Assembly (NCBI GenBank): GCA_003523255.1
Contig: DPGH01000010.1
Location: 140,845 to 162,780, forward strand
DNA from: Clostridiales bacterium
Lineage (GTDB): Bacteria > Bacillota > Clostridia > Christensenellales > Borkfalkiaceae
DNA length: 21,936 bases
Reading direction: 5' to 3'
Each line of letters opens with the position of its first letter. The stretch's first letter is position 1. Positions 1 through 7,676 of this stretch are shown piece by piece. The translations under genes were made by a program, and so were the position numbers. Under the pieces are notes generated by a model. That model was not told where the DNA came from. It did no database searches and worked only from the letters and a program-made list of their open reading frames with translations.

Positions 1-430
1 GCAGTGCCGCGTGGGAATCCCGCAAAAGCGTTTACATTACATTGTAATTTGTGTAATGACGGGTTTATAACCTGTCATTCCGAGCGAAGCGAAGGAACCC
101 CGCGGAAGCGCACTATTATAACGATAAAAACTTATCGCTTCCGCGCGATTGCCACGGCAACAATGTTGCCTCGCAATGACAGGGGGAGTGATTAGAAAGC
201 ACTAAATGCCGACACCCCGCAATGACAGGGAGTGGTAAAAAAACAGTAGTTAAAATAGTGTTTTACTCTTATCGCTTCCGCGCGACCATCACGGCAGTTA
301 CACAGTCTCAAGGTAGACGGAAAAAAAAGTTGTTTATAACCTGTCATTCCGAGCGGTGCATTATTACTTAATTTATTAAATGTCATTCCGAGCGGCACGC
401 AGTGCCGCGTGGGAATCTCGCGGAAGCGTT
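1..430. repeat. Dispersed TGTCATTCCGAGCG-type repeat cluster, left
   Basis: No convincing gene is visible here. The stretch is built from copies of a repeat whose core is TGTCATTCCGAGCG followed either by AAGCGAAGGAA or by GCACGCAGTGCCGCG, then (T)CCCGCGGAAGCG. Copies start near 73, 342 and 381, and a partial copy is cut by the left edge at 1-30. Opposite-strand partners of the form CGCTTCCGCG...CCTCGCAATGACAGG lie at about 137-185 and 280-300. The linkers share GGGTTTATAACC and TTTACATTA. The same family recurs at 3860-4300. Such palindromic intergenic repeats are common in Clostridia genomes; their function is unknown to me. Confidence 0.75.
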
Positions 431-679
431 TATGTCGTTATTCTGCGGCGGCACTTAAAAACCGTGCGGCGTTTGTAAAAACATAAAATCGTAACCTGTT
501 ACTCGCGACCGTAAAAAGTCGCACAACCCGATAGGGGCGGCAGTACTAAAAAGTACCGCGTAGCGGCGCGTAAAAACCGCAAGGCAAAGCGGAGCCTTAA
601 CACCCGCAAGGCGCGGCGGCGCGCCGTAAACAGCCGCAAAAAAATAAGCGGTCGATATACCGCATAGGGAGGGCATTGT
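431..679. other. G+C-rich spacer before the small coupled gene
   Basis: About 250 bases without a credible gene. The sequence is rich in short GCGGC/CCGC runs that could fold. The clearest hairpin is GCGGT-CGATAT-ACCGC at 648-663, immediately before the ribosome binding site GGGAGGG at 667-673. I see no good -35/-10 pair. Open frames on the minus strand here are products of base composition, not genes. Confidence 0.4.
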
Positions 680-823
680 ATGAAACAATACGAAACACCG
701 TCGTTAAAAATCACCGTGTTCGACAAAAAAGACGATATAGTTTTAACGTCGCCGGCGACGACTTTTGACGACAAAGACACCTACATATCGTGGGACAGTA
801 GCTGGGGAGGATTTGAGCAATGA
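680..823 (+). CDS. 47-residue small protein coupled to surface protein
   Basis: This is a short open frame starting at ATG 680 with a strong ribosome binding site (GGGAGGG at 667-673). Its stop overlaps the start of the next gene as ATGA at 820-823, so the two are almost certainly translationally coupled. The product begins MKQYETPSLKITVFDKKDD and ends WDSSWGGFEQ. It has no signal peptide and no membrane segment, and it is acidic in its second half. From memory, small proteins with a similar YE.P.L.I..F...D.I.TS pattern precede exported proteins in Clostridia, but I cannot name a family or function. It could be a chaperone-like or regulatory partner of the surface protein, or a peptide precursor. 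Coding status rests on RBS, coupling and codon use resembling the downstream gene. Confidence 0.65.
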   Translation: MKQYETPSLKITVFDKKDDIVLTSPATTFDDKDTYISWDSSWGGFEQ

Positions 824-3303
824 AAAGAGCGGTAAAAAGAAATACTTTAATTGCGCTTTTGGTTTGTATGCTCGTATCTTTCGGCGCGCTTTGCGCCATG
901 TTTGGCTTAAACGCTAAAAACGCTGTTTTTGCCGATACGGCGAGCGAATATACCAAACCCGCAACGTTTGAAATGTTCGACGGCGCGCAGGTGCGCAAAA
1001 CCGAAGACACCAGCGGCATACGCTTTATAACCGTTGTAAGCAACGATTATATTGCGGAACTTAAAACCGCTCACGGCGCGGATAACGTTAAATTCGGCGC
1101 GGTAGTTTTACCCGAAGATATGTTAGGAGAAAACGAACTCACCGTAGAGTTAGAGCACGCCAACAAAATACCGAGCGGCGGCTTTGCAGAAGAAAATGCC
1201 GAAGCGGGTTACAGCGTTTATAACAGCGCGATAATAAACATACCTGAAACCATGTACGGCAAAGCGATTGCCGCGCGCGGCTACGTTGCTATAACGGGTG
1301 AGGACGGCGCGGTTACTTATACCTACACCGCTACCACCGTTAAACGTTCTATAGGTTACGTTGCTTCTATGGCGCACTACGTCGGTAACGATACGAGCAG
1401 CGTTGTAAAAGGTTACGTCGACGCGGTTGCCAAAGGCGTTACCGTCGGCGGCAAAACGGAAGATACGTTAAAAGTCGCTTTAACTCAAATCACAAATGCA
1501 GAGGGAGAACCCCTTTCTTACGCGATTGTTACCGACCCCGCGGGTTACGCTTATAAAGCGACCAGCACTAACGAACAGGTCGTTAAAGTCGAAAACGGCG
1601 CGGTCGTCCCCGTTGCCAAAGCGGGTACCGCTACCGTTACGGTAGAATTCGGCACTAAAACCGCAACCCTTAACTTAACCGTTGCGAACTATAAGATTAT
1701 AGTTGACGGTAACGACGTTAATGAAGGCGACGAGTTTAACGTGTTCTCTGCCGATGAGTATTTAGGCGTTAGTAAAGACGAAACCAAAACTCATACCTAT
1801 GCCGTGCAAGAAGATATCGGCGAAGGGTTTAAACCCGTTACCGCTACCGTTACCGGTAACGAAAACGGCGTTGTAGACTTAACGGAAGACGGCGTTGTTA
1901 AAGGCGGCACCTCGGTTGGCAAGGCAAACCTTACGTTTAACGTGGGCGATATAACCGTCGGCACGGTAACCGTAAACGGTTGCGCTAAAATAACCGAAAT
2001 CGCGCATATGGATAAACTCGCGCTCGTTACCTGGGATTATAAAAACGACGTTGAAACCGCTAAAAAATACCTTGCCGCTACCTACGTTTTAGGTAACGAC
2101 CTTGACTACGCGGGTCAAAGAATTCTCCCGATAGCGAACGTCGCACCGAAAATCGGTTACAGTTATGTTCGCCATGACAGTTCGGATAAACTTTCCAACT
2201 GGTGGACTGGTTCCGATCTCGGAGATTACCTTTCCTTTAACAGTGTTATCTGGCGCGATATTTTAACCGCATACGACAATAGGGGAGATGCGGACTGGCG
2301 TACCGTTAAAGCGGCAAAAATTGCAGACGGCACTTGGGCGACCCTTAAAACCGTATGGGAAGATGCTAACAACTTTAACAAAGCGGGCTTAAGCACAGAA
2401 ATTAACTTTGCAGGCAGCAACCCAAACTACTTGCCTTTTACAGGTGTGTTTGACGGTAACGGTTACAGCATTAAACGTGCGCAAACTATATCCGCTAACT
2501 TTTTAGAGGTAAAGATTCAAACTCAGGAGCAGTTCAGATTTTCCGGATGGTGCGTATTCGGTGAAAACCATGGTACCATTACTAATATCGACTTTGACGA
2601 TTTAAGATGTATAGAAATATATGGCGAGGAAGACGGTTTTACAGGCGTCGGCAATATTACGACCGGAGAGTGCGCAAATATTTACCGCTACAACGGTAAA
2701 TCCGCAACCTATTGCTATAACGGCGTGTCTACGCTTGTCGGTGGTTTTGTAAGATATAATGCAGACAGCGGCATAGTTTCTAATATTAAAATTTCTTTCG
2801 TTGCAACCGATGACTATACGTATGGTTACTGGAACGATAAGACGAAAAGTAACCAGGCTTCCGCATACGGTGTAACGAATAATAGAGGACTTGTTGAAAA
2901 TATGGTTCTCGTATCCGTATATAAAAGTGATTACTACGGGTCTCAGTTGACCGGTCAGACCGGTGCACCTGGTAGCGGCGTACAAAATATGTTTTATGCA
3001 ACTAATCTCGAAACGGGTATATTCAAAAACTGTCTTGTGTTGTCCGAAGTTAAAGAGAACACCAAAAAAATCTTGATACACAACGGTACCGATAACGAAA
3101 CGTCTTATAACCAAAACAGAGTACCTGCAACAAACCAGGATCAGTTAGGTACGATGGATAATTGTACTATATTTGTAGCCGATGATTCTCAATCTGCGGT
3201 GGAAAAACTTGTCGCAAGCGATTACGATAAATTATCGTTTACTTCTGCGTGGGACATAACCGAAACCGCTATGACGCTAAAACGCGGCGGCTTGTTCAAC
3301 TAA
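820..3303 (+). CDS. Secreted Ig-like (BIG2) surface protein with GLUG-like repeats
   Basis: An 827-residue exported protein. Residues 1-38 form a signal peptide: basic MKRAVKRN, hydrophobic core LIALLVCMLVSFGAL, probable cleavage after AVFA. An N-terminal domain of unknown type (about 45-230) is followed by a BIG2-like domain at about 236-288 (STNEQVVKVENGAVVPVAKA, then GTATVTV) and a second Ig-like segment at about 290-385. The C-terminal half contains several N.G.I.N-type turns (FTGVFDGNGYSI near 536-550, ENHGTITNIDF near 582-592, NNRGLVENMVLVS near 686-698), as in GLUG/right-handed beta-helix adhesin modules. There is no LPXTG motif or membrane anchor, so it is either released or held by another interaction. 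Adhesion or surface-layer function is inferred from domains only. The start is fixed by coupling to the 47-residue gene. Confidence 0.85.
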   Translation: MKRAVKRNTLIALLVCMLVSFGALCAMFGLNAKNAVFADTASEYTKPATFEMFDGAQVRKTEDTSGIRFITVVSNDYIAELKTAHGADNVKFGAVVLPEDMLGENELTVELEHANKIPSGGFAEENAEAGYSVYNSAIINIPETMYGKAIAARGYVAITGEDGAVTYTYTATTVKRSIGYVASMAHYVGNDTSSVVKGYVDAVAKGVTVGGKTEDTLKVALTQITNAEGEPLSYAIVTDPAGYAYKATSTNEQVVKVENGAVVPVAKAGTATVTVEFGTKTATLNLTVANYKIIVDGNDVNEGDEFNVFSADEYLGVSKDETKTHTYAVQEDIGEGFKPVTATVTGNENGVVDLTEDGVVKGGTSVGKANLTFNVGDITVGTVTVNGCAKITEIAHMDKLALVTWDYKNDVETAKKYLAATYVLGNDLDYAGQRILPIANVAPKIGYSYVRHDSSDKLSNWWTGSDLGDYLSFNSVIWRDILTAYDNRGDADWRTVKAAKIADGTWATLKTVWEDANNFNKAGLSTEINFAGSNPNYLPFTGVFDGNGYSIKRAQTISANFLEVKIQTQEQFRFSGWCVFGENHGTITNIDFDDLRCIEIYGEEDGFTGVGNITTGECANIYRYNGKSATYCYNGVSTLVGGFVRYNADSGIVSNIKISFVATDDYTYGYWNDKTKSNQASAYGVTNNRGLVENMVLVSVYKSDYYGSQLTGQTGAPGSGVQNMFYATNLETGIFKNCLVLSEVKENTKKILIHNGTDNETSYNQNRVPATNQDQLGTMDNCTIFVADDSQSAVEKLVASDYDKLSFTSAWDITETAMTLKRGGLFN

Positions 3304-3314
3304 TTCTTATAAGT

Positions 3315-3774
3315 AATTGTTAATCCGTTTGGATTAAAATATTAACTTATTTGAGTAAAAACTAACCGTAACTGTTAATCGTTTGGGTTAATACCTTAAC
3401 TCAAACGATTAACTTGTTTAAACTGAAAAATTAACGTAAAACGTTAAATCATTTGGGTTAAAACCTAACCTTAACTAATAATCGTTTTGGTTAAAATCTA
3501 ACTTAAACGGTTAACCGGTTTGGTCTAAAATTTAATGTAAAATGATAATTCATTTGGGTTAAAAACATGACTCAAATAGTTAACCCGTTTGAATTAATAA
3601 CTTAATTCAATCTGATAACTTTTTTGTAAAAAATAAGGTAAACCGTTAACTTGTTTGAGTAAAAAAGTTAAACAAAATTATTAACTCGTTTGGGTTAAAA
3701 CTTTAGCTCAAATAGTTAACTTGTTCAAGTAAAATACTTAAACTAACGCATTAACTCGTTTGGGTTAAAAAACT
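3315..3774. repeat. Array of degenerate inverted AT-rich repeats
   Basis: About 460 bases between the surface-protein stop and its terminator carry roughly 14 degenerate copies of TTAACTCGTTTGGGTTAAAA. They begin near 3320, 3342, 3375, 3409, 3445, 3478, 3511, 3546, 3580, 3615, 3647, 3681, 3717 and 3751, that is about every 33-36 bases after the first two. Many neighbours are inverted relative to each other: 3374-3390 pairs with 3397-3413 as a 17-bp stem with one G-U pair and a 6-nt loop, and 3681-3699 pairs imperfectly with 3702-3719. It contains no gene. It is not a CRISPR array because there are no constant repeats with unique spacers. Confidence 0.75.
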
Positions 3775-3820
3775 AACCCCGCCGTATGCGGCAACTCCGC
3801 ATACGGCGGGGTTTCCTTTT
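3775..3820 (+). terminator. Strong intrinsic terminator of surface-protein unit
   Basis: A perfect 17-bp stem, AACCCCGCCGTATGCGG pairing across CAACT with its complement ending at 3813, followed by TCCTTTTG. It lies downstream of the hairpin array, so the array is probably transcribed as 3' untranslated RNA. Confidence 0.9.
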
Positions 3821-3859
3821 GTTTTCTTATTGTCCTTAACAAACTTGTAATAACCTTAA

Positions 3860-4300
3860 TCTGTCATTTCGAGCGGCGCATTGCAACTTTTAATTATTTA
3901 CAAATGTCATTCCGAGCGGCACGCAGTGCCGCGTGGGAATCCCGCGGAAGCGTTTACATTATGTTATAATTTATGTTATGGGTTTATAACCTGTCATTCC
4001 GAGCGGCACATTGTTATTTTATTTTTACCTGTCATTCCGAGCGAAGCGAAGGAATCCCGCGGAAGCGTTTACATTACGTTATAATTTATATAATGGGTTT
4101 ATAACCTGTCATTCCGAGCGAAGCGAAGGAACCCCGCGGAAGCGTTTACATTACGTTATAATTTATATAATGGGTTTATAACCTGTCATTCCGAGCGAAG
4201 CGAAGGAATCCCGCGGAAGCGTACCGCTTTAACTATTAAACTTTTACCGCTTCCGCGAGATTGCCGCGGCAACTACGTTGCCTCGCAATGACAGGGAGAG
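3860..4300. repeat. Dispersed/tandem TGTCATTCCGAGCG repeats, right
   Basis: Same repeat family as at 1-430. Copies start near 3862, 3905, 3992, 4030, 4107 and 4183. The last three, with their GGGTTTATAACC linkers, form a tandem block with periods of 77 and 76 bases. An opposite-strand partner (CGCTTCCGCGAGATTGCC...CCTCGCAATGACAGG) lies at about 4248-4293, so the 4183 copy and this partner can form a long imperfect hairpin. Open frames across it repeat the same peptide and are not genes. Confidence 0.8.
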
Positions 4301-4360
4301 TGATTAGAAAGCACTTAACGCGTTGCCTCGCAATGACATACAAAAAGTTAAGACAATGTT

Positions 4361-4376
4361 TTGGTGCACCATGAGG
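4361..4376. repeat. Outer att-like copy, 16-bp match to tRNA-Arg 3' end
   Basis: TTGGTGCACCATGAGG here is identical to 21882-21897, which is the 3' end of the tRNA-Arg gene. It lies 130 bases outside the core copy at 4491. It is probably a remnant of an earlier insertion or an alternative boundary; see findings. Confidence 0.7.
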
Positions 4377-4395
4377 GACACTCCTCTGCGTGCCG

Positions 4396-5955
4396 CTACG
4401 GAGGGCTTTGCCCGAATGCCCTAACGGGTTCGCACGTAATCTCATACTCTACGCAAACAAAAAAGACAAAGAAAACTTTGTCTTTTTCATTTGGTGCACC
4501 TTGGCATTTCAAATCCGAATTGCTTTTGCCGTCCGAGAGTTCGGATAGCATAACCGTTCTCGTTCCGTCTTTATAGTTGAACGTGAACGTAATTTTATCG
4601 TCGTAAACGTAAATAGCGTTTATAAAACCGTCTATCAACCGTTGTTTTCCTTCTTTCGTCGAAATATCGAGTTTGCCGAACTTTTCTATGCCGAAACGAA
4701 TTTGTTCTTTCGTTAAGAACGGCTTTTTGATTTTCTCCTGCAAAATAGTTATTTCGAGTTCCTTCTTTTCCTTTTCGAGCGCGGCGAATCTCTCTTTCGT
4801 CGTATCGAAAATAATTCCTTGTTCTATGGCTTGCATTATGTTCGCAAGCCGTTTTTCTACGTCTGCAAGTTGCGCTTTCAGTTTCGGTATTCTCGGATTT
4901 TCTTCTCCTTGCAGCGCATAAATTCTATCGGTAAGGTAATCCTTGATTTCATCGTTTTTCAGAATATCGAGTGCGACTTTTATCGCCAAATCTTCAATCC
5001 ATTCTTTCCGAACCGGCTTTTTATCGCAAATATGTACCTTTTTTGTGTTGGCGCATTTATAATAACGATACACTCTCGAAGTTCCCGTCCCGCTTTCGCC
5101 GACCATATGCGCGCCGCATTTGCCGCAAAAAAGTTTTAACGTTAAAAGATATTCGTCCTCGGCTTTTTTGCGAGCCGGGGAACGTTTATTTTTAGCAAGA
5201 ATTTCCTGTACGCGATTAAACAATTCCTCCGAAATAATAGCGGGAATTCCGTTCGGCACGACGGTGCTTTGAAATTTATATTCGCCTATGTATCTGCGGT
5301 TAGAAAGCATACGCTGAACGATATTTATCGTCATTTTGCCGTTTCTATACGTTCTGATATTATGTCCGTTAAGATAATCAACGATTTCTTTGATTTTGTA
5401 ACCATCGGAATACATCTCGAATATTTGTTCGACAATGGGAGAAGTAAGTTCGTCTTTTTCGTAGCAATGCTCGGCATTGACTTTGTATCCGAAAGTAACT
5501 TGCCCGCCGTTGCATATGCCTTTTAAGACGTTTTCCGTCATGCCTCGGGAAACTTTTTCGGCGAGTTCTGCCGAATAGAACTCCGCCATACCCTCAAGAA
5601 CCGATTCGAGGAGAATGCCCTCCGAACCTTCGCCGATAGTTTCTTTCGCCGAAATAACTTTTACGCCGTTTTTCTTCAAAAGGCTTTTGTAATGAGCGGA
5701 ATCATAACGGTTTCTGGCAAAGCGGTCGAGTTTCCACACGATAATGCAATCGAAAGCGTGTTTATAACTGTCTTTGATCATTCGTTGGAATTCGGGACGA
5801 TTGTCTGTTTTGGCAGTCAACGCGCGATCGATATAGTTGCCGACGACGTCGATTTCGGCACGCTCGGCAAATTCCATGCATTCGCGAAGTTGCCCTTCGA
5901 TACTCGCTTCCGTCTGATTATCCGAACTATATCTCGCGTATATAACTGCTTTCAT
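4396..5955 (-). CDS. Large serine recombinase (integrase of the element)
   Basis: A 519-residue site-specific recombinase that would catalyse integration and excision of the element. The resolvase domain (1-145) has the catalytic motif YARYSSDNQ with Ser10, and KLDRFARNRYD at 75-85. The Recombinase domain spans about 155-255. A zinc ribbon follows with C277, C280, C301 and C310, then a coiled coil at about 350-400. Residues 486-488 (GAP) are encoded by the att core GGTGCACC. The remaining ~31 residues (from NEKDKVFF) are translated from host DNA beyond the junction, including the tRNA terminator, and are not part of the ancestral protein. The start ATG has AAAGGAG just upstream. The gene follows the DUF6602-like gene by 31 bases on the same strand, so it may be cotranscribed with the defence operon. 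Confidence 0.93.
   Translation of the reverse strand: MKAVIYARYSSDNQTEASIEGQLRECMEFAERAEIDVVGNYIDRALTAKTDNRPEFQRMIKDSYKHAFDCIIVWKLDRFARNRYDSAHYKSLLKKNGVKVISAKETIGEGSEGILLESVLEGMAEFYSAELAEKVSRGMTENVLKGICNGGQVTFGYKVNAEHCYEKDELTSPIVEQIFEMYSDGYKIKEIVDYLNGHNIRTYRNGKMTINIVQRMLSNRRYIGEYKFQSTVVPNGIPAIISEELFNRVQEILAKNKRSPARKKAEDEYLLTLKLFCGKCGAHMVGESGTGTSRVYRYYKCANTKKVHICDKKPVRKEWIEDLAIKVALDILKNDEIKDYLTDRIYALQGEENPRIPKLKAQLADVEKRLANIMQAIEQGIIFDTTKERFAALEKEKKELEITILQEKIKKPFLTKEQIRFGIEKFGKLDISTKEGKQRLIDGFINAIYVYDDKITFTFNYKDGTRTVMLSELSDGKSNSDLKCQGAPNEKDKVFFVFFVCVEYEITCEPVRAFGQSPP
4460..4487 (-). terminator. Hairpin terminator, probably native to tRNA-Arg
   Basis: A perfect 12-bp stem, AAAAAGACAAAG with loop AAAA and its complement; read on the minus strand it ends in CTTTGTCTTTTTT. 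It lies directly beyond the left att core. If the element is removed in silico, it falls a few bases downstream of the CCA end of tRNA-Arg(ACG). It also lies inside the host-derived tail of the recombinase frame. Confidence 0.75.
4491..4500. repeat. attL core (TTGGTGCACC)
   Basis: Core shared with 21882-21891. To its right lies the recombinase 3' end (TTGGCATTTC), and to its left the hairpin that looks like the tRNA-Arg terminator. This makes it the best left junction of the element. GGTGCACC is palindromic, as expected near a serine-recombinase crossover. Confidence 0.75.
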
Positions 5956-5986
5956 TTAGTTTAACTCCTTTTAGTATATGTTGTTT

Positions 5987-6778
5987 TTATAAACTATTTA
6001 TCGGTGGATCAATTCCATCGATGCCGTATTGTCCATACTCTATTGCGGGAGCGTTTCCCATATCTTGTAACATTCTCAATAATTTAAAATATGTAAATAT
6101 TAAAGGGCTGTTTGAACCATTATTCGTTATTTCAAAGTCAGGCATGATTATTTTTTTTCCAAAGAATACCGATTCATTTAACTTTACTTTAATAGCCGCT
6201 GAATAACTTGATAAACAGCAAATAAAATCAATGTTTTGATTTTTATTCTTAACAATTTCTCCTATATGTTCATAAATATTTTTCTCTATATTTTCAGTTT
6301 TCCAATCTGATTTCAGTGTTAATAGTCCGCCTATAATGGGAGCAGCAGTGCGCCCTTTCATAAAACCATTTATTGTATTAATAGGGGCAGAGGTACGCAA
6401 TAAGCTTTTTACGCTTTCGATCTTATTTGATGCATACTGAATATGCTCTTTGGATAAGGTTTGTTTAACCTCAAAAACCCCATAAACACTTTCCGCCGGA
6501 ATATATTTTTCGTCATTATATTCAAATATTGTAGGGGAAAAATGTTTATCATAAATCACAATATCAATTTGATCGCTACGATTTCCTTTACAGTCTATAA
6601 CGAAAGCGTTTTCTGCTTTATATCTGTCAGGGAAAAAAGAAGTAAACCAGTTTTTCCACTCTGCTTCAGTTGCATCTCCTTTACTGACTGGGTGCCCAAG
6701 CAGGCTGCTTAAGTTAAATTTGGCAAGCATTTCTTCTTGTTTTTTGTCGAATAACATTTTTATATCAACTTTATCCAT
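5987..6778 (-). CDS. DUF6602-like protein, possible PD-(D/E)XK fold
   Basis: A 263-residue cytosolic protein without signal peptide or membrane helix. The N-terminal half resembles the DUF6602 pattern: GHPVSKGDATE, then FFPDRY, then a core with NRSDQIDIVIYD (Asp72) and YGVFEVK (Glu103, Lys105). The D...ExK spacing on predicted beta strands looks like a PD-(D/E)XK nuclease-type core; this is inference and the catalytic assignment is unproved. The gene lies two bases after the nucleotidyltransferase stop. A GTG at 6787 would instead overlap that gene; I prefer ATG 6778 because the product then begins MDKVDIKM, but neither start has a clear ribosome binding site. The DNA is visibly richer in A+T than the recombinase or R-M genes. 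It may be the effector or the partner of the upstream NTase. Confidence 0.7.
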   Translation of the reverse strand: MDKVDIKMLFDKKQEEMLAKFNLSSLLGHPVSKGDATEAEWKNWFTSFFPDRYKAENAFVIDCKGNRSDQIDIVIYDKHFSPTIFEYNDEKYIPAESVYGVFEVKQTLSKEHIQYASNKIESVKSLLRTSAPINTINGFMKGRTAAPIIGGLLTLKSDWKTENIEKNIYEHIGEIVKNKNQNIDFICCLSSYSAAIKVKLNESVFFGKKIIMPDFEITNNGSNSPLIFTYFKLLRMLQDMGNAPAIEYGQYGIDGIDPPINSL

Positions 6779-6780
6779 AA

Positions 6781-7617
6781 TTACCACACTATTTTACTTG
6801 TTGTAACTTTATCACCGTGATCATAACTTAAAGACTGTATTGCTGCGTTTTTTATTTCTTGTTTTTCTTTAAGTGTCATTGAATCTGCTATGTTATTTGC
6901 ACTATTAGCGGGATCTATTATCCTTCTTGTTAAAATACTATCTCTTAATGATTCAAAAACCTTTTTTATATTTACGTATAAAGAGTATGAACGGTCGCTT
7001 TTTAATACTTCAGCAGTTATTATCTCGATAGCAATGGAAGGCAATTCTAAACCATGACAATTTCTCCATATTTTTAGTACCATCATCTCATTAGATAATC
7101 CACTGTTTTTGACAAGATCTATATGCTCTTGTATGTTTGTTTGTGTATTTCTATCATTTTTTCTTGAATATATATAATGATCTGTATAGTATTTCCCTTT
7201 TCTAAAATATTGTTGATTAATCCTTTTCCCTGGCGTAACGTCGATACTACAACCTGCGTACTTTAATCCGATAGAAACATTTTGCAATCTAATGCAATCA
7301 CTCGTAAAATGTAGTTTTAGAAATTCATATAAGTCAAAATAATAATCTTTAGCTGTATGTTGATTATCAAAATCGGTAATTGAAACAAACAAATCTATGT
7401 CCGACTTTCCTTTTATGGCATCGCCTTTTGCTTTTGAACCAGAATTTTGTATTTCGATTTTTATGTTATTTATACAACGATTTGAATTGTACTTTTGTTT
7501 CCATTGATTAAGTAAGTCATACATGTAAGAATACGCTCTTTTTTCATTATCGTTGTACTGTTGATTATTTGATCTTTTATTGAGCAAATCTCTCAAATAT
7601 TCATCCACCGTTCTCAT
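6781..7617 (-). CDS. CD-NTase-like nucleotidyltransferase
   Basis: A 278-residue protein of the DNA-polymerase-beta/CD-NTase superfamily. The signature is GSKAKGDAIKGKSDIDLFV, with GS at 60-61 and metal-binding Asp73 and Asp75; the third Asp is in SIDVTPG (Asp126). The later helical part has LPSIAIEIITAEVL and IIDPANSANNIADSM, a DP.N..NN pattern typical of CD-NTase and archaeal CCA-type enzymes. It would be expected to polymerise or cyclise nucleotides, or to modify RNA, as in CBASS-type or NTase toxin systems. No recognised CBASS effector (phospholipase, transmembrane, SAVED, Cap4) or ubiquitin-like ancillary gene is next to it; the immediate partner is DUF6602-like. The start has AAGGAGAAC upstream. 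It follows the protease gene by 59 bases on the same strand with no strong promoter between them. The gene is A+T rich. Confidence 0.82.
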   Translation of the reverse strand: MRTVDEYLRDLLNKRSNNQQYNDNEKRAYSYMYDLLNQWKQKYNSNRCINNIKIEIQNSGSKAKGDAIKGKSDIDLFVSITDFDNQHTAKDYYFDLYEFLKLHFTSDCIRLQNVSIGLKYAGCSIDVTPGKRINQQYFRKGKYYTDHYIYSRKNDRNTQTNIQEHIDLVKNSGLSNEMMVLKIWRNCHGLELPSIAIEIITAEVLKSDRSYSLYVNIKKVFESLRDSILTRRIIDPANSANNIADSMTLKEKQEIKNAAIQSLSYDHGDKVTTSKIVW

Positions 7618-7676
7618 TATTGTTCTCCTTAAAATATATCTAATTTAATACACTAATTGATTGATAATTCTTAAAT

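Noticed and set aside
2602..3114. A 170-codon minus-strand frame inside the surface-protein gene
   Set aside because: It is the antisense of a well-supported gene, has no ribosome binding site of note, and its composition reflects the opposite strand.
3315..3774. CRISPR array
   Set aside because: Units are degenerate and partly inverted, with no constant repeat separated by unique spacers and no cas genes.
4030..4221. CRISPR or VNTR-coding repeat
   Set aside because: Linkers are themselves repeated and the family occurs in both orientations elsewhere, as for intergenic palindromic repeats.
4361..4576. A plus-strand 71-codon frame across both att copies
   Set aside because: It consists of att, terminator and antisense recombinase sequence, with no ribosome binding site.
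5987..7617. Calling the NTase/DUF6602 pair a standard CBASS
   Set aside because: No recognised CBASS effector or Cap2/Cap3 gene is present; the NTase fold alone is not sufficient.
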